Made by a program: the position numbers and the translations under genes. Positions 51,279-62,190 of a stretch of DNA of 64,000 bases are shown in pieces. Position 1 is the stretch's first letter. Each line of letters starts with the position of its first letter. Origin of the DNA: Fistularia commersonii (taxonomy: Eukaryota > Chordata > Actinopteri > Syngnathiformes > Fistulariidae); the NCBI GenBank assembly GCA_037954325.1, contig JBBMNZ010000003.1, positions 22,675,392-22,739,391 of the forward strand. The letters run 5' to 3'. The notes beneath the pieces are model-generated. The model was not told where the DNA came from and searched no databases. It worked only from the letters and a program-made list of their open reading frames with translations.

Positions 51279-54200
51279 CCCTCATTTCACTGTCTCAACT
51301 TTTCTAGTTTTGCAGCATTTTTTTTTTTTTTTTGATTGAATTTTATGTGTTTATTTTCTTTTAATCTTTTTTAAAGGAATGCATTCTCTCTCCAAAGCAT
51401 CCTGTTTCAAAGACCTGTCTTCGTGCCAAAGCATTGAAGAATAATGGAATATTTTTGATCCCCCTGAATCAAAACAACACTAGAAATGATATCTGACGTA
51501 TTTTTATTAGCGTATCTAAACCAAGTACCGTCGTCTATGGGGAATAAAATGATTGTACGTTCCGAAATTGTTCATTTCGATGGCGCGGACACCCTTCTTC
51601 ATCCTAAGCGCACAGTGTGCACGTTATAGATTAATTGCCGTTCGGAATCAAGTCGTTCTTATTGATTGGCGGGTCAGTTTTTTGCATCATTTTGACTTTC
51701 CGTCAACCGACCTGACACGTGTTGACGACCGTGAAAAATTCAAAATGCTGCTATCTCGAAATATTACCTTCCAGGACAGCGCTGGTGGAGTCGGGCTGAC
51801 GAGCAGCAGCCGTGATATCGTATTTTTCATTTTTCCCAACGCAGACGCTCGGTCGCGGTTGTTAAGACTCGTCTGGATCGATAACGTCAAATTCACCTGA
51901 CAAATAAGAACAGTGGAGTTTTTTTATTTTTTTTATTTATTACTTTTTTTCCGGCTAATGAATCACGTGGGCCGCCACAGGGAGGAGCAGTTCTTCCACG
52001 GACGACCCGCTGCCGCCCCGTCTCGTGTCGCCACGCCGCGCATCCAGCCGGTACGGGTTTGCGGAGGAAAGAGGGAGCGTGACCCCCTCCACCCTACCCC
52101 CGCCTCCGTTTCAATTTTCTTTTTTTTTTTCCCCAAACTCCAAACAAAAATGGCAAAACGGCCCGACAACTGAGTAGCCGCAGGGGCCGGGGGGGGGCGA
52201 GAGGAACCACTCGGATTCGTTTTAAATGGCTCGAAACCAACGCAAGGACAGCTGCGTGGCTCGACATGTTGGGTTGATTAAAGAAACAGTGAAAAGTCAT
52301 TAGAGCTATTGAGTCCAGACTCGCTGTCAACAACAAATGCATGGCAGCCAGGAAACAGAAGGCTCCGGCCGTCTGGGGAATTGGAAAACACGGGATACGG
52401 GTGGCTGGCTTCGGGAAACTCCGCTTGGGGTACCGCTGAACTCGTCTAGGTGCGCGGCCGCCAGGGTTACACGGGGGTTACGCAGACACGAAGGATAAAG
52501 GAGCTCTTTGCACGCAGAGGACTCAAATCAACACCACACTTTTTTTTTTTCTTTTTCTTCGTCCGACACCGATGCGCCGCGGTTTAATATAAAGAGCAGA
52601 CTTGCGGACGAGGGAGGATAAAAGGAGGAACGACCGGGACACGGATTGTTTTTGCTTTCGTTGAAAGGATGGAGGGGGGAGGGGGGTGTAGAATACATCC
52701 AGAGTGTGGGACGTTATTGATTTTTCGAAGTTTCGAGAGCTTATTTTCCTCACGTCTGCTCGATCGATCAATCCACCTCCTCCGTCTGACCCTCTCCTCT
52801 GTCACGCCGACTCACTCCACGTCCTCTTTCACCACCTCCAGAAATCTTTTGCTCTTCCTCCAGGCTTCTTGTCTGGCACCTCCGACCTCAGCATCCTTCT
52901 TCCTCCAATATATTCACCCTCCCCTCCTGACTTTATCTCCGAAAAAATCTTCCGTTCGCCGTCCCTCTGATGGACTCATGAAGTTTAGAGATAAAACTTT
53001 TATAAAAACAATGAAGTGTTTCTGTACTTGTGTCCTAGGTTGGGGTTTGTGTGCCGCTAAAGCTCAGTACCCCATTGCGGACATGGTGAAGATGCTGAAG
53101 GAGCAAGGCAAGACTGTCAGGTGGGTTTTCCCAGCTCGGCCTGGGTAGCTTGCCGATTTGCTTCTGCAGACGATCTCGCGTCGCAGAGTTAGCAGTATTT
53201 TTATTTTTTTTCTTCCTTTCCGTACCAACCCGGCCTTGCGTTTTCTCAACCTGCTTATAAACAAGCCGGGACTGAGCCCGGGACAGCGTTGTTGTTGTTC
53301 TGCGTGTCTAAATTTGGTCTGCGTGCATCCGTCGAATCCTTCTTCCGACACAGCTGCGTCTCGTTGCCGAACGCTCGGGGTCTCCACCCAGCACGTCAAC
53401 TCGGATGACTGCTTCCTCCACCGCCCCCCGAAAAACAATTCTAAGGGTTCGGTCGCCTTTTTGTTTTTTTTTTTTTTTGTGTCAGACCGTTCGCGGGGAC
53501 ACGGTGGCCGACGAGCGGTGATGTTTCTTTGCAATCGTCTCCTGTCAGGTTTGGTATCCATCCAGTGGCCGGACGCATGCCAGGACAGCTGAACGTCCTC
53601 TTGGCTGAAGCCGGCGTACCTTATGATGTGGTCCTGGAGATGGATGAGATCAATGATGACTTCCCTGGTAACCCACCCCTTCTCTTTCCAGTTAATCCAA
53701 AGTGATGTTGGATTATCTTCACCTACACTGGTTTGCACTTTGGCAGGGAAGTGTTTGCTATTATTATATTAATGTTTTAATAATCAACCCCCCCCCCCCC
53801 CCCCATTCTTATCCTCTTGGAGCAGCCTCCTCATGTCCTGCAACGTACAACCGTTCCAAGTTATCAGGGCAACAGTCTTGTTTACTTAGCAACCAGGCTA
53901 GCACTCTGAGACACATGGTTCTGTTTATGTTGGGGGGGGGGGGGGGGGGGATAAGTGTGGTGCCTGGATGAATGCGGTGGACTTCGCCGGTGATTAATTG
54001 GCGCTCGATTATTAAAATGTCCGTGCGCAGAGACGGACCTGACGCTGGTCATCGGTGCCAACGACACGGTGAACTCGGCCGCCCAGGAGGATCCCAATTC
54101 TATCATCGCCGGAATGCCTGTCCTGGAGGTGTGGAAGTCCAAACAGGTGGGTTTGACTTCTGAATTGAAATGTTTCTCTGGGTTTGTACGGACGGGTGCG

Positions 54201-54370
54201 GAACTTTCTCAAATCTGCTCCAGGTTATCGTGATGAAGCGCACGTTGGGCGTTGGCTACGCAGCCGTGGACAACCCGATTTTCTACAAGCCCAACACGTC
54301 CATGTTGCTGGGAGACGCCAAGAAGACCTGCGACAGCCTCCAAGCTAAGATCAGGGAGGTCTATTACTAG
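37280..54370 (+). CDS. nnt: NAD(P) transhydrogenase, mitochondrial (NNT)
   Basis: This inner-membrane proton pump uses the proton gradient to reduce NADP+ with NADH, supplying matrix NADPH. There are 21 coding exons: 37280-37409, 38196-38425, 38515-38714, 38809-38896, 39493-39581, 39952-40139, 40829-40962, 41048-41239, 41777-41930, 42050-42211, 42315-42425, 43627-43772, 43850-44045, 44895-45128, 46985-47145, 48083-48262, 50993-51152, 53039-53120, 53549-53667, 54031-54146 and 54224-54370. Total 3219 nt, 1072 aa (human 1086). An Arg/Ser-rich presequence comes first. Domain I holds the NAD-binding GGGVAG (about 221-226). The membrane domain II runs from about 450 to 860. Domain III (about 866 on) binds NADP(H), with GANDTVNSAAQEDP and GYAAVDNPIFY. 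The usual GYGLCAAKAQ reads GWGLCAAKAQ here (Trp920). Introns carry most of the window's mobile elements. Confidence 0.97.
37894..37925 (+). repeat. (GT)n microsatellite in nnt intron 1
   Basis: About 16 TG units. Confidence 0.9.
39257..39292 (+). repeat. (TA)n microsatellite in nnt intron 4
   Basis: About 17 TA units directly after a poly(A) run; this may be the tail of a decayed retroposon. Confidence 0.85.
39785..39930 (+). repeat. Compound AT/GT/AAAT-rich tract in nnt intron 5
   Basis: AAAT, GTAT, AT and GT runs end in a T-rich and (TA)n stretch immediately before the exon 6 acceptor (ctatcag at 39951). Confidence 0.8.
41737..41765 (+). repeat. Poly(T) tract before nnt exon 9
   Basis: A run of 29 T lies 11 bases before the exon 9 acceptor (gtccag at 41776), acting as an unusually long polypyrimidine tract. 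Its length is likely variable or prone to assembly error. Confidence 0.85.
42484..43612 (+). repeat. Minisatellite (~40-bp unit) in nnt intron 11
   Basis: Imperfect units of about 40 bp follow the pattern catatagagacatgcaacc, then attcaccctctcattcac. They recur from about 42.48 kb to the end of intron 11, interrupted at 43177-43538 by a transposon. The unit matches the reverse complement of the 3' part of a common fish SINE-type repeat (also at 62.97-63.0 kb), so the array probably grew from one SINE copy. Confidence 0.8.
43177..43538. mobile_element. hAT-like MITE inside the minisatellite
   Basis: The left end, CAGACATGGGCATTTTATGG, and the reverse complement of the right end, CAGGGGTGGGCCATTATTTT, form terminal inverted repeats. 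Both are followed by GGCC(C/G)GC-type segments. Flanking 8-mers are ATTTAACA (43169-43176) and ATTAAACA (43539-43546), an 8-bp target duplication with one mismatch, as expected for hAT elements. It is 362 bp with no coding capacity. Confidence 0.8.
46109..46575. mobile_element. Non-autonomous TIR element in nnt intron 14
   Basis: The left end, ACTGTGATTTCTGGACTATT, and the reverse complement of the right end, ACCGTCATTTCCGGACTATA, are alike. Both are followed by (A/T)AGCCGC-type sequence, and the ggcttatag/tataagccgca motif is shared. This is a short DNA-transposon derivative of about 467 bp. The superfamily is not assigned, and no clear target duplication was seen. Confidence 0.65.
46829..46855 (+). 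repeat. (GT)n microsatellite in nnt intron 14
   Basis: About 13 GT units. Confidence 0.9.
48324..49024. mobile_element. hAT-like element in nnt intron 16 (first)
   Basis: The left end, CAAGTGTCAAACTCAAGG, is followed by acgggcaaaatgtggccca. The right end (gtggccctcggtgaaattta, then aacaccccg) is its diverged inverted counterpart. It belongs to the same broad family as the 31.66 and 49.86 kb elements. Target duplications are not detectable. Confidence 0.55.
49855..50897. mobile_element. hAT-like element in nnt intron 16 (second)
   Basis: It begins CAGGGGTGTCAAACG, followed by ggcccacgggccg. It ends near gtcgggcccccttgacatca and an inverted, decayed TGACTCATTTTGG-type terminus. Internal blocks at 50.20-50.26 kb match 32.19-32.26 kb, so the two elements are siblings. 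It is about 1 kb without an open transposase frame. Confidence 0.6.
52800..52975 (-). mobile_element. LINE fragment in nnt intron 17
   Basis: Plus-strand text such as caggcttcttgtctggcacc and tcagcatccttcttcctcca is the reverse complement of a common fish LINE ORF2 3' region. This is apparently the same family as the fragment at 1-212. It ends about 60 bp before nnt exon 18. Confidence 0.5.
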
Positions 54371-54535
54371 CCGCCGCCTGTCGAGCTCGGAAACAGACTG
54401 GTGATTTTTCGACATCGCCCTTTTTCAGTGGTATATTTTTTTTTTCTTCCTCAAAGACAAATGTGGCTGATTATTTAATGTTGAAGATGGCAAAATATTT
54501 TCTCAAAGCCAAATTGACATTGTAACTGGTTTGTA

Positions 54536-54541
54536 AATAAA
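54536..54541 (+). terminator. nnt polyadenylation signal
   Basis: AATAAA 166 nt after the nnt stop codon, followed by a GT/T-rich stretch. It lies about 245 bp before the convergent dtwd1 stop codon. Confidence 0.6.
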
Positions 54542-54786
54542 ACTTAAGTGTATCTTGGTCGCACACGGAGCACTGTCTTGACTGGAAATGCACAACGCCT
54601 TCCGGATCATTCAGTTCTGTAAGTCTCCTGTGTTTACTTGTTTACATACCGTACGCACCGGCGAGACTGTGTGGGTGTTAAAACATCATCATCAGAAACC
54701 TAAAATTATATCATTAAAAAAAAAAATGGTTCTACTCAATTCACTGCAGTTGATAAACGTCTCTGCCTGCAGACTTTTCTCTCTAT

Positions 54787-56686
54787 TTAACATTTCCCAG
54801 CTGACGTCTTTGCTCTGCTGACGACGAGGTGCAGGTAGGAGTAGAAGAAGAGAAGGTTGTCGTATTCTCCCTGGTATTCCTGAGCGAGGCAGTGCTCGTG
54901 GAAGTCCTTGAGGAAATAGTAAATAGCCTCGATGGTGGCCAAGTAAGTGTCCGGTTTGCCCTTCTGCCGGCGCCAAAAACACGTTTTCCTCATCTTCAGC
55001 TCCACCTGGAGCAAGTCTGCGGGAGCGAACGCACACGGCGATGGCAGGTTAAACGCTGTTTTGAGTCACGTCTCTTCAAAGGCTGCACGGCTCCGGCCTG
55101 TAAATGGTTACCTTGCAGTCTCTCGTCTGTGCTGATCTTGTTGGTCTGGTTCCACGTGCTGTCAATGAAGACCACCCTCTGGAGGGGAAGCACCCTTGAC
55201 ACCGGACCCTCCGCTTCCCCGGCGCTGGGAGGCCCGGATTCATCTCTCCCGGTCCTCGGCCTCTTGGAGCAGGGCTCGTCCGTCGGGTCGCCCGAGCTGC
55301 TGTCGGTCCTGTCGTGCAAACGCTGCAACATGTCTCGTACAGAGACGGCCCCCGGACCGGGGAACACCAGCACCACCTGGGCCGCGCAAACACATGTCCG
55401 GTTAAATAACCTTTTTTTTTTTCCCCAGATAAAAACGCTACAAAGAAATGAACAATGGCATCTGTGGGCAGTTTTCTGCGAAGGGTACATTTTGTTTTGG
55501 TGTCTCGCAGTGCAGCCAGAAAGAAAGCAAAACAACTAGCCCGCAATTTTATTTTTTCTATTTCCTGCTGTTTTCAACTCGTTCACATTTTAATGACTAC
55601 TGTTGGGTTGTGGGTGTTGAATGATTTGATCTCATATGTTCCTCTTTTCCGAGTGCGACAAATTCTAAGTTTGCCAAGCGGCACAAAGCAGCCAGATTAC
55701 CGCTCTAGATCGAAAAACCAGTGACATATTTCTTAAATTACGAACTTGCACATGGACCAAGTCCGGCCGGAATACAGACAGGACAGAAGTCATGACGTGT
55801 GCTTTTCCAACAATAGGACCTCGGAGGATCATCGAATGAATATGTGACATAAGAATAGTTATGTTAACCAGTTAATACACACAATTTGCGACGCGGCAAA
55901 TAATGGAACAGCCAAGTTCAAAGTTCGGGAATTTAAAAAAGGGAACAATTGGAAGACGATGGTCATAAGATACATTTGATAAATATTTTGATTTTTGAAA
56001 TGATGAACACCAAACCTTGTCTTTGTCAAACTCAGGTATGCAGGGGTAGGTGTAGATTGTGACGTCGCCGGGCGCCAAGATCTTGGCGTGAATCGCAGTG
56101 CTCTTGCCATCCGTCTCATTGGGATGCTTGATGATATCTATTTTGAGGGGAAGCTACAGACAGAACGCGGACATAAGCGCGGCTCCATCGCGCCACAGCT
56201 GATACAACTTTTACTCAAACAATGTGTAAGAGAAAGACCCGAGTGTCTGAAGATGCTCGCTCATCTGGGCCATGGCTACCAAGGGAGGCCTGACAGTTGG
56301 GAATGTATTCCGCTCACTTCGGATAGAAGACGCGAATTAACATTTTCCAACACATTATAACTATTATAGCGAGCCTTTTGCTGAAGGCCTAGGAGGAACA
56401 ATCAACTGAATCCTACCCTCTTACTGACCTTGATTAAGGGGATTTCTTGCAGGCTGACACCCACTAATGAACAGCATGTGTAGCAGAAGAACATCCTTGA
56501 TCCTCCACATTTAGTGCACTTCAACCTGCCCCTCTGCTGAGCTTCCTCCAGCACTGTGTGCGATGCCAATTTCAGGCCTTGGAGAGGCTGCTTGGCAGGC
56601 TCATAAGCGTCTGATGAATCGCTGGAGACTGTTGTTTTGTCACGGCAACTCGAATGGAGACACTGGTCTCGATCCAGGCTGCTCAT
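54787..56686 (-). CDS. dtwd1: DTW domain-containing protein 1 (tRNA acp3U20 synthase)
   Basis: DTWD1 transfers the 3-amino-3-carboxypropyl group from S-adenosylmethionine to uridine 20 of several tRNAs. Four coding exons on the minus strand: 56429-56686, 56016-56153, 55112-55376 and 54787-55016 (891 nt, 296 aa; human 304). A zinc-ribbon-like set of cysteines, CTKC...CYTC, lies at 57-71. LPLKIDIIKHPNETDGKSTA is identical to the human segment. The DSTW signature is at 204-207 within FIDSTWNQTNK. A second block, RKTCFWRRQKGKPDT, follows. The low-complexity stretch at about 157-195 is poorly conserved, as in human. Immediately upstream, an ATG at 56741 (MNGESKRSS...) is out of frame and overlaps the main start, so it may act as an upstream ORF. 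The gene is tail-to-tail with nnt, and no canonical AATAAA was seen on its side. Confidence 0.95.
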
Positions 56687-56742
56687 GCTCGCTTTTAAAT
56701 GTTGACAGATTAATACTGGAGCGTTTGGACTCGCCGTTCATA

Positions 56743-57600
56743 GCTGAAGAAAGATGACAAAACAAGTGATGCAAATGTTAGGAGACAAAAGTAATCCAAC
56801 ATTTATTTAAATTTAAATTCGATCCGATTCAATTAGCAAGCGAGTGTTCTGTTTCCAGGAGGGATACTATTTATGTAGTATTAGTGGAGGGGAAACCTTG
56901 AAACATGCTGCTAACTTCCATCTTTTCCAGATCATGAATCTGAAAATCATTGAAGCAGATTAAAATCTAGGCCTGTGCTAGATTATACCTGAGGGATTTT
57001 TTGACTGCATCTTTATAGATTAATTGTAATACTAATTTCTGATGTACATGTTTGTTCTAAACATTTGCAAAAGCAAATGGTTAAATCTGGTCCTATTTTC
57101 TGCTTATTCAGGAAAAAAGAGTTTGTTTAAAAAAACTTACTAGGATCTGATGGTTGGACAGTTTTTAGAATAATATAAGGTACACTTAATCAGCTGAAAT
57201 AACTAAAGTTAGTTTTAGATACACAGAAGATGACACGGATTAGCAGATAAATTCATTAAAAACACTTATAAAAGTAATTCTCGATCGCATACATTTGAAT
57301 GACAGCGCGTCTATATGCTATAGCTAGCTATAGCCACATCGTATCACTAGCTAACGCTAGCACGTATGGCTGATTTCACTGACATACGTTTCACAGCCTT
57401 CCGACTTCACTTGCACGGCTGGAAAAAGGCTTTTTCTGTCCAAGCAAGAACAGCAGAGTCACGACAAAAACACTTGGACCGGCGAGGTAAGCGCTGCACG
57501 GCGGCTCCTCCGTGGCATCATCGCACATACAGGAAGTAAAAACAAAAACGTGTCTACGGTGGCCGACAAGGGACAAAATACCTCAGCGCTTCGCAAAAAG
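56743..57600 (-). other. dtwd1 upstream intron and likely 5' exon
   Basis: The first coding exon begins at 56743 after a clear acceptor (tttcttcag). The non-coding first exon and promoter probably lie in the GC-richer patch near 57.38-57.60 kb, but I cannot fix a donor. The rest of the interval shows no features. Confidence 0.35.
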
Positions 57601-57884
57601 AAAACAAACGCGACGAGTTTTTTTTGAAAATTAAATTAAATTAAATTTAAATTTAATTAAAATTAACTTTAAATCAACTTTAAAGAAAACGCTATAATTG
57701 GACTGCACGTATTCTTGTCCAGCATATAATTGATACGGAGTTATGGTAAATCCGTGACCCACGTGTTTTCAATACACGCATGGGTTAACTTCAAAATCAG
57801 GTAAGTGTGTCTGTGCGTGTGCGTGTGTGTGTGGAGGGGCTGTCACTACTGTTTTCAACTATTGTACTTTTCGACGAACAAAAT

Positions 57885-57887
57885 AAA

Positions 57888-57950
<63 letters not shown>
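57885..57950 (+). repeat. (TCTA)n microsatellite
   Basis: About 16 tetranucleotide units following acaaaataaaatctatc, which looks like the tail of a decayed retroposon. Confidence 0.9.
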
Positions 57951-60900
57951 ATAAACTAAAAAAATAGACAATTAATAAGCAAAGAAAGATGATAATTCTT
58001 GTATATAACTGAATACAATTTTTGGTGAGAAAATGAAACAGAGTAATAATTCCAATGAATTACTCAGCAGTATTGACGATACATAATGATGGAATTTTCT
58101 GGGTTGCTGTGCTTCAAATAAGTCAGTGAACAAATTACAAAAGTGTTTTGGGTGAAATTCCTTCAGTGAAGTTCGTGAAAACCCCAATGATGATTTCAAG
58201 ATAAAAACAAGTGTAAAGTATCACCTTGCTGGGTGTGATGTAAAGCAGATCGTTGTATGTCATATTTCAAAGGTTCCTGCGCTGCAGACCGCGTGCAGAC
58301 ATGCATGGTGAGCAGATGTTGCGAACGAATCCTACCATTGTGGTATATTACATTACGGCGGTTCAGGAATTTGCCAAATAACGATGAAATGTCAAGTTGT
58401 TTTTGGGGCACGGTCACTGTTAACTGGAGCGAGTGGCTCTGTGGTCGGTGCCATTTCCTCGCAAATGCTCTGGGTTCGGCCATTTTTACATGATCGCCCT
58501 GCATGTGTGTCAAATACGAGTTATTGCAGAGGGTTTAAAAGACGGTTTAAAAGACGGGGCATGATACAGGCATTCCATTTGTAGAATTTGTAAAACAAAG
58601 TACGGTCGTCTTCCTTCCTTGATTTCTCTGCGGACTGTTTTGCAAGGATAATCGTCTTCTTCCTGTGACAACCTCAAGATATCATCTGTACTTCCCCAAA
58701 AAAAAGACTCCAGTGGCTCTTTCTCTTGATTCAGCATCATCGGCGCGTATTAAAAGTGCAAATCAAGATCTCCCCCGGTTATTTCTGGCATTATGTTACA
58801 TTAAGCACTGCTCTGACATCGCCATTAAATCAAAGTCTGTGTGAAAGATGGGAAAAGGCCTCCGAGTGGAGAACTCGACCCGATGTGACGGCGCCTCGAA
58901 ACCGCATTCCTTTTAAATGCCAGCGGGGGAACAAATTGGTTGTCAAGATGTCTGTGAGAAAACGATCCATATTCAAAGTTTATTTCTTACCGCGGTAAAC
59001 AATTTCCAAGCGCGTCGTCTCGGTCCCTATCGCCGACACTACATGACACCCGATCGTTAAATTGTGGTTGCATTAAAAGGAAAAATAGGTGATTAAACAG
59101 AACATACTTTTCGACGGCGGTTTGTTCTCTTGTTTCTCCTGGAGCCCCTTGCATCTATTGTGCAAAGAGATCCCACAGCGGCGCTGGAAAAATGACCCCA
59201 TCATCGTGACATTTTGTTTATTTACTCCGAAACCGCACAAATTAATTTGCGCCGTTTTCCTGTTTAGAGCGTTCCACCGAGTCCCATTCGTGATGGACAG
59301 CCCTAAACAATCCATGCCTAACCATAAACAGGACTTTTTCGTGTATTAGTCCCAGTAAAACGTCCCCACAAGGACTTCTGGTCTTGATTGCTTACTAAAG
59401 GTCGCCAAGTGGCATGAGTGCAAAATCATTCCAGTCTGATATTCTTTGTTGCGGGAGCGGTTTTATAATTCAAATAAAATGAATTGAGGATAATTCACAG
59501 GCATCATTATGTTGTATGTGATAAATAAAAAATAGATATGTTTCATTGAGTATGGATAGATGCAAACATTTCTTCCGTGCGCCTGGAAAGTAAAACGCAA
59601 TTTTTAGAATTTGTAATCAAAATATACATGCTTTCACTGCAGTTAATTTCCGACATTGGTGTTAATGTCAATGATAAAGCGCAAATTGGATCCACCAGCA
59701 GCTCCTCATAAAGTCACATCCCGTTCCCAGAAGCCGACTCTTAAGTCCGCGCCTTCTAACCTCCTGTGAATTTTAACGTCTTCGAAAAATTACGTCGGCA
59801 AAGCAAAAAACGACGGCGCCCGGATCCGTCGGCCTCCGATGAGATTTAAATGACTTTAAGTTCTTTTTCATCTGTTTGGTCTAAAAAAAGAGGAGAAACA
59901 AAACAAACCGACTGCATTTCAGAGATGTTTGTTTTCCCCGTTGACGTCTGTCCGGATAAAACTATTTCCTCAGCGTCGTACGGTGCCGCGAGTTCTGACG
60001 GCAGTTTAATAAATGAAAATACTTCGATGAAGCAATATTTGCAGTCTTTAAGTCGGATGGAGGCGTGCTGGCGAAGGCGGCTCATCCCTTGAGTCAACAC
60101 AGTAACTACAACAGCGGTATCTTTACAAACCGACCCCGAACATCTGGGTCTGGAGTGACCGCGCGCTGATGACACGCAGATGCTGCCGATCTCCGTCTGA
60201 AACTGTCCATGTTTGACAGACGGTGACATTTTGAACCCATGCGCGCTGTTCCTTTCAGGTATGGAGCCCAACATTTCTTCACGGCACGGGAGAAGCGGCG
60301 GCTGGGGGACGAGAACGAAACAAAAAGACGTGAGTGTGATATTAATTTTCACTTGTCAACATGTTTGCTCACAAGCACTTAGGAGTCGACCTCAAACACG
60401 CGGATCGATTTTCTTTTTATTCCCAAAGGTTTAAATCAGGGTTAAAATCCACTTAAAAAACATAGGTAGCAAACCAGACTGGAAAAAAAAAAAACCCACT
60501 GTGTTCAGCTTAATAGATAAAATGCACCCAAATCTCACTTTTATCTGCGGGCAGACTATTTCTGGAGGCAGCTCCAACACTTTTACGAGATCAAAACTTT
60601 AAATGATTACATTTGAAAAAAGTTATTGTCTCTCAAAAACAATGTCCTCAATTCTTTGGACAATTCGCAGGCCGTCCAGCCGCCAACTTCACAGAGATCG
60701 ATTCTCCCTGTTGCACGAGACCCCACAGCCTTGAGACAGAGTTTTTTTTTATTGAATCACGACACATCAGAGTTGTGTTTAGATGAAGAAAGCTCTCATT
60801 GTTACCGTCCAAGAGCACAATCAGTCGAACGCTCTGCAGAGCAGCGGGTATCTGCGCTCCAAAGTGCAGGTTACGGGGTTCGGGGTCCTGGGATTCGAAC

Positions 60901-62190
60901 AACCCAGGTCGGCCTGCATTCCCCCATCTGTCCAGCCTGTGTGTGTGTGTGTGTGTGTGTGTTTGGACACAAATCTGAATCGGGGCCATCGGATGGATTA
61001 TCTTTTCCGCTCCAAATGTCCAGACGGACGAAGGTGACTCACGAGTCGAAATGTTGACGTCTTGAGTAGAAAGCGATGACGACGGTTCCAAGAAGCGCAA
61101 AATTTCGGCAAAACATCGGGAGAAACAGATATCTGAAGCGGGTCAGAGGGGAATGACGGGATTATCCTTCCCAAATCGAATATCTGGCTCGCGGCAGCAA
61201 CTTTACGGCCGTCGAATTCAAAAAGCCGTGTCGGTTTTCGTTTCAAAAGAAATATTCTATTTTCAGACGACCGGTATCAGGCTGCGACGTGATGTTTTTG
61301 CCGAAATCCGACATCTCCCGGCTCTTCTGAACATTCTGTTCTTCGCCTCAACATCCCTCTGCCAGGTTGACAAACACTCTGTGCTGATGTTTTTATCCAT
61401 GGCAGACCAATTTAGTTGCATTTCATCATTATAATGAATCGTATAAGTATCATTGATTCAACGTGGATTGATTCAACGACAAAAATGAAATGAAAAAATA
61501 AAAAAAATTGCACCTCTCGTCCGAGAGGGAAAACAGAGAGAATCGGCGGTCGGGATTGGAGCGGCCGTAAAATCCGAGTGTTATAAACTCTGTCTTTCTC
61601 AGGGCTCTTGTGTGCCGGGGTTCCGTGCTAAGGGGTTGCAAACACAGAATTCCCTGGGTTGCATAACCGTAGATTTCCTTTTGGGAAATGGAGGGTGACG
61701 GCCCTGAAATGTATCAAGTTCAGCTGTTCGGCCCCCCCACTCCCGTCCCAGACCTCCACTTTCTCCTGCTGCCCCTAGACCACCTCTCCACTTCACACGA
61801 GACTCCCCAGCCTCGCTCCAACCCCTCCCCTCCCTTCCCGTCCCGCCGGGCTCCTCGCAGCGAGGGCGAGACCTTCCTCCTCCTCCTCCTCCTCCTCCTC
61901 CTCGGCGCAGACGTTGCCCTTGTCTGCACATGCTGCTGGTTACGAACACGTGGAGCGCCGCGCTCCGTGTTTTCCAATCGAATGCGAGAACACCGCCGTG
62001 GTAAATAACCGTCCCCGCGCTAGGAGAGGTGTCAGAATGCAGTTGCACCTTTTTGAAACAGGCGGAGCTATTGGGGTAAATCTGTTCAAGAACAATTTTT
62101 TGTTTTTGTCGCCATTGTGTCATGAGGCGGCATTAGCTCAGGCAAGCATTGGACATGGCTGCTGGTAGTGGTATCCCAACATGCAATGCA
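57951..62190. other. Gene-free right-hand interval
   Basis: No protein family was recognised on either strand. The DNA is mostly unique-looking with several moderately GC-rich patches (58.2-58.5, 59.7-60.3, 60.65-61.1 kb), which could be regulatory or belong to an intron of a gene outside the window. It includes a GT tract at 60939-60962 and a CCT tract at 61878-61905. Confidence 0.45.
60259..60329 (+). other. Weak candidate exon
   Basis: A 71-bp segment lies between a good acceptor (gttcctttcag) and a good donor (gac|gtgagt). All three frames are open; one reads YGAQHFFTAREKRRLGDENE. I do not recognise any of the three peptides. It could be an exon of an off-window gene or a chance combination. 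Confidence 0.2.

Noticed and set aside
52669..53148. 159-codon open frame before nnt exon 18
   Set aside because: It merges LINE-derived intron sequence with exon 18 in frame. The acceptor at 53038 and family similarity show the true exon boundary.
54996..55546. Long minus- and plus-strand open frames over dtwd1 exon 3
   Set aside because: These are extensions of the real exon into introns or antisense shadows. Splice sites at 55376 and 55112 define the exon.
60880..60915. tRNA-like B box on the minus strand (gttgttcgaatccc)
   Set aside because: The stem has a 10-base loop, and no acceptor stem, A box or anticodon arm can be drawn around it.
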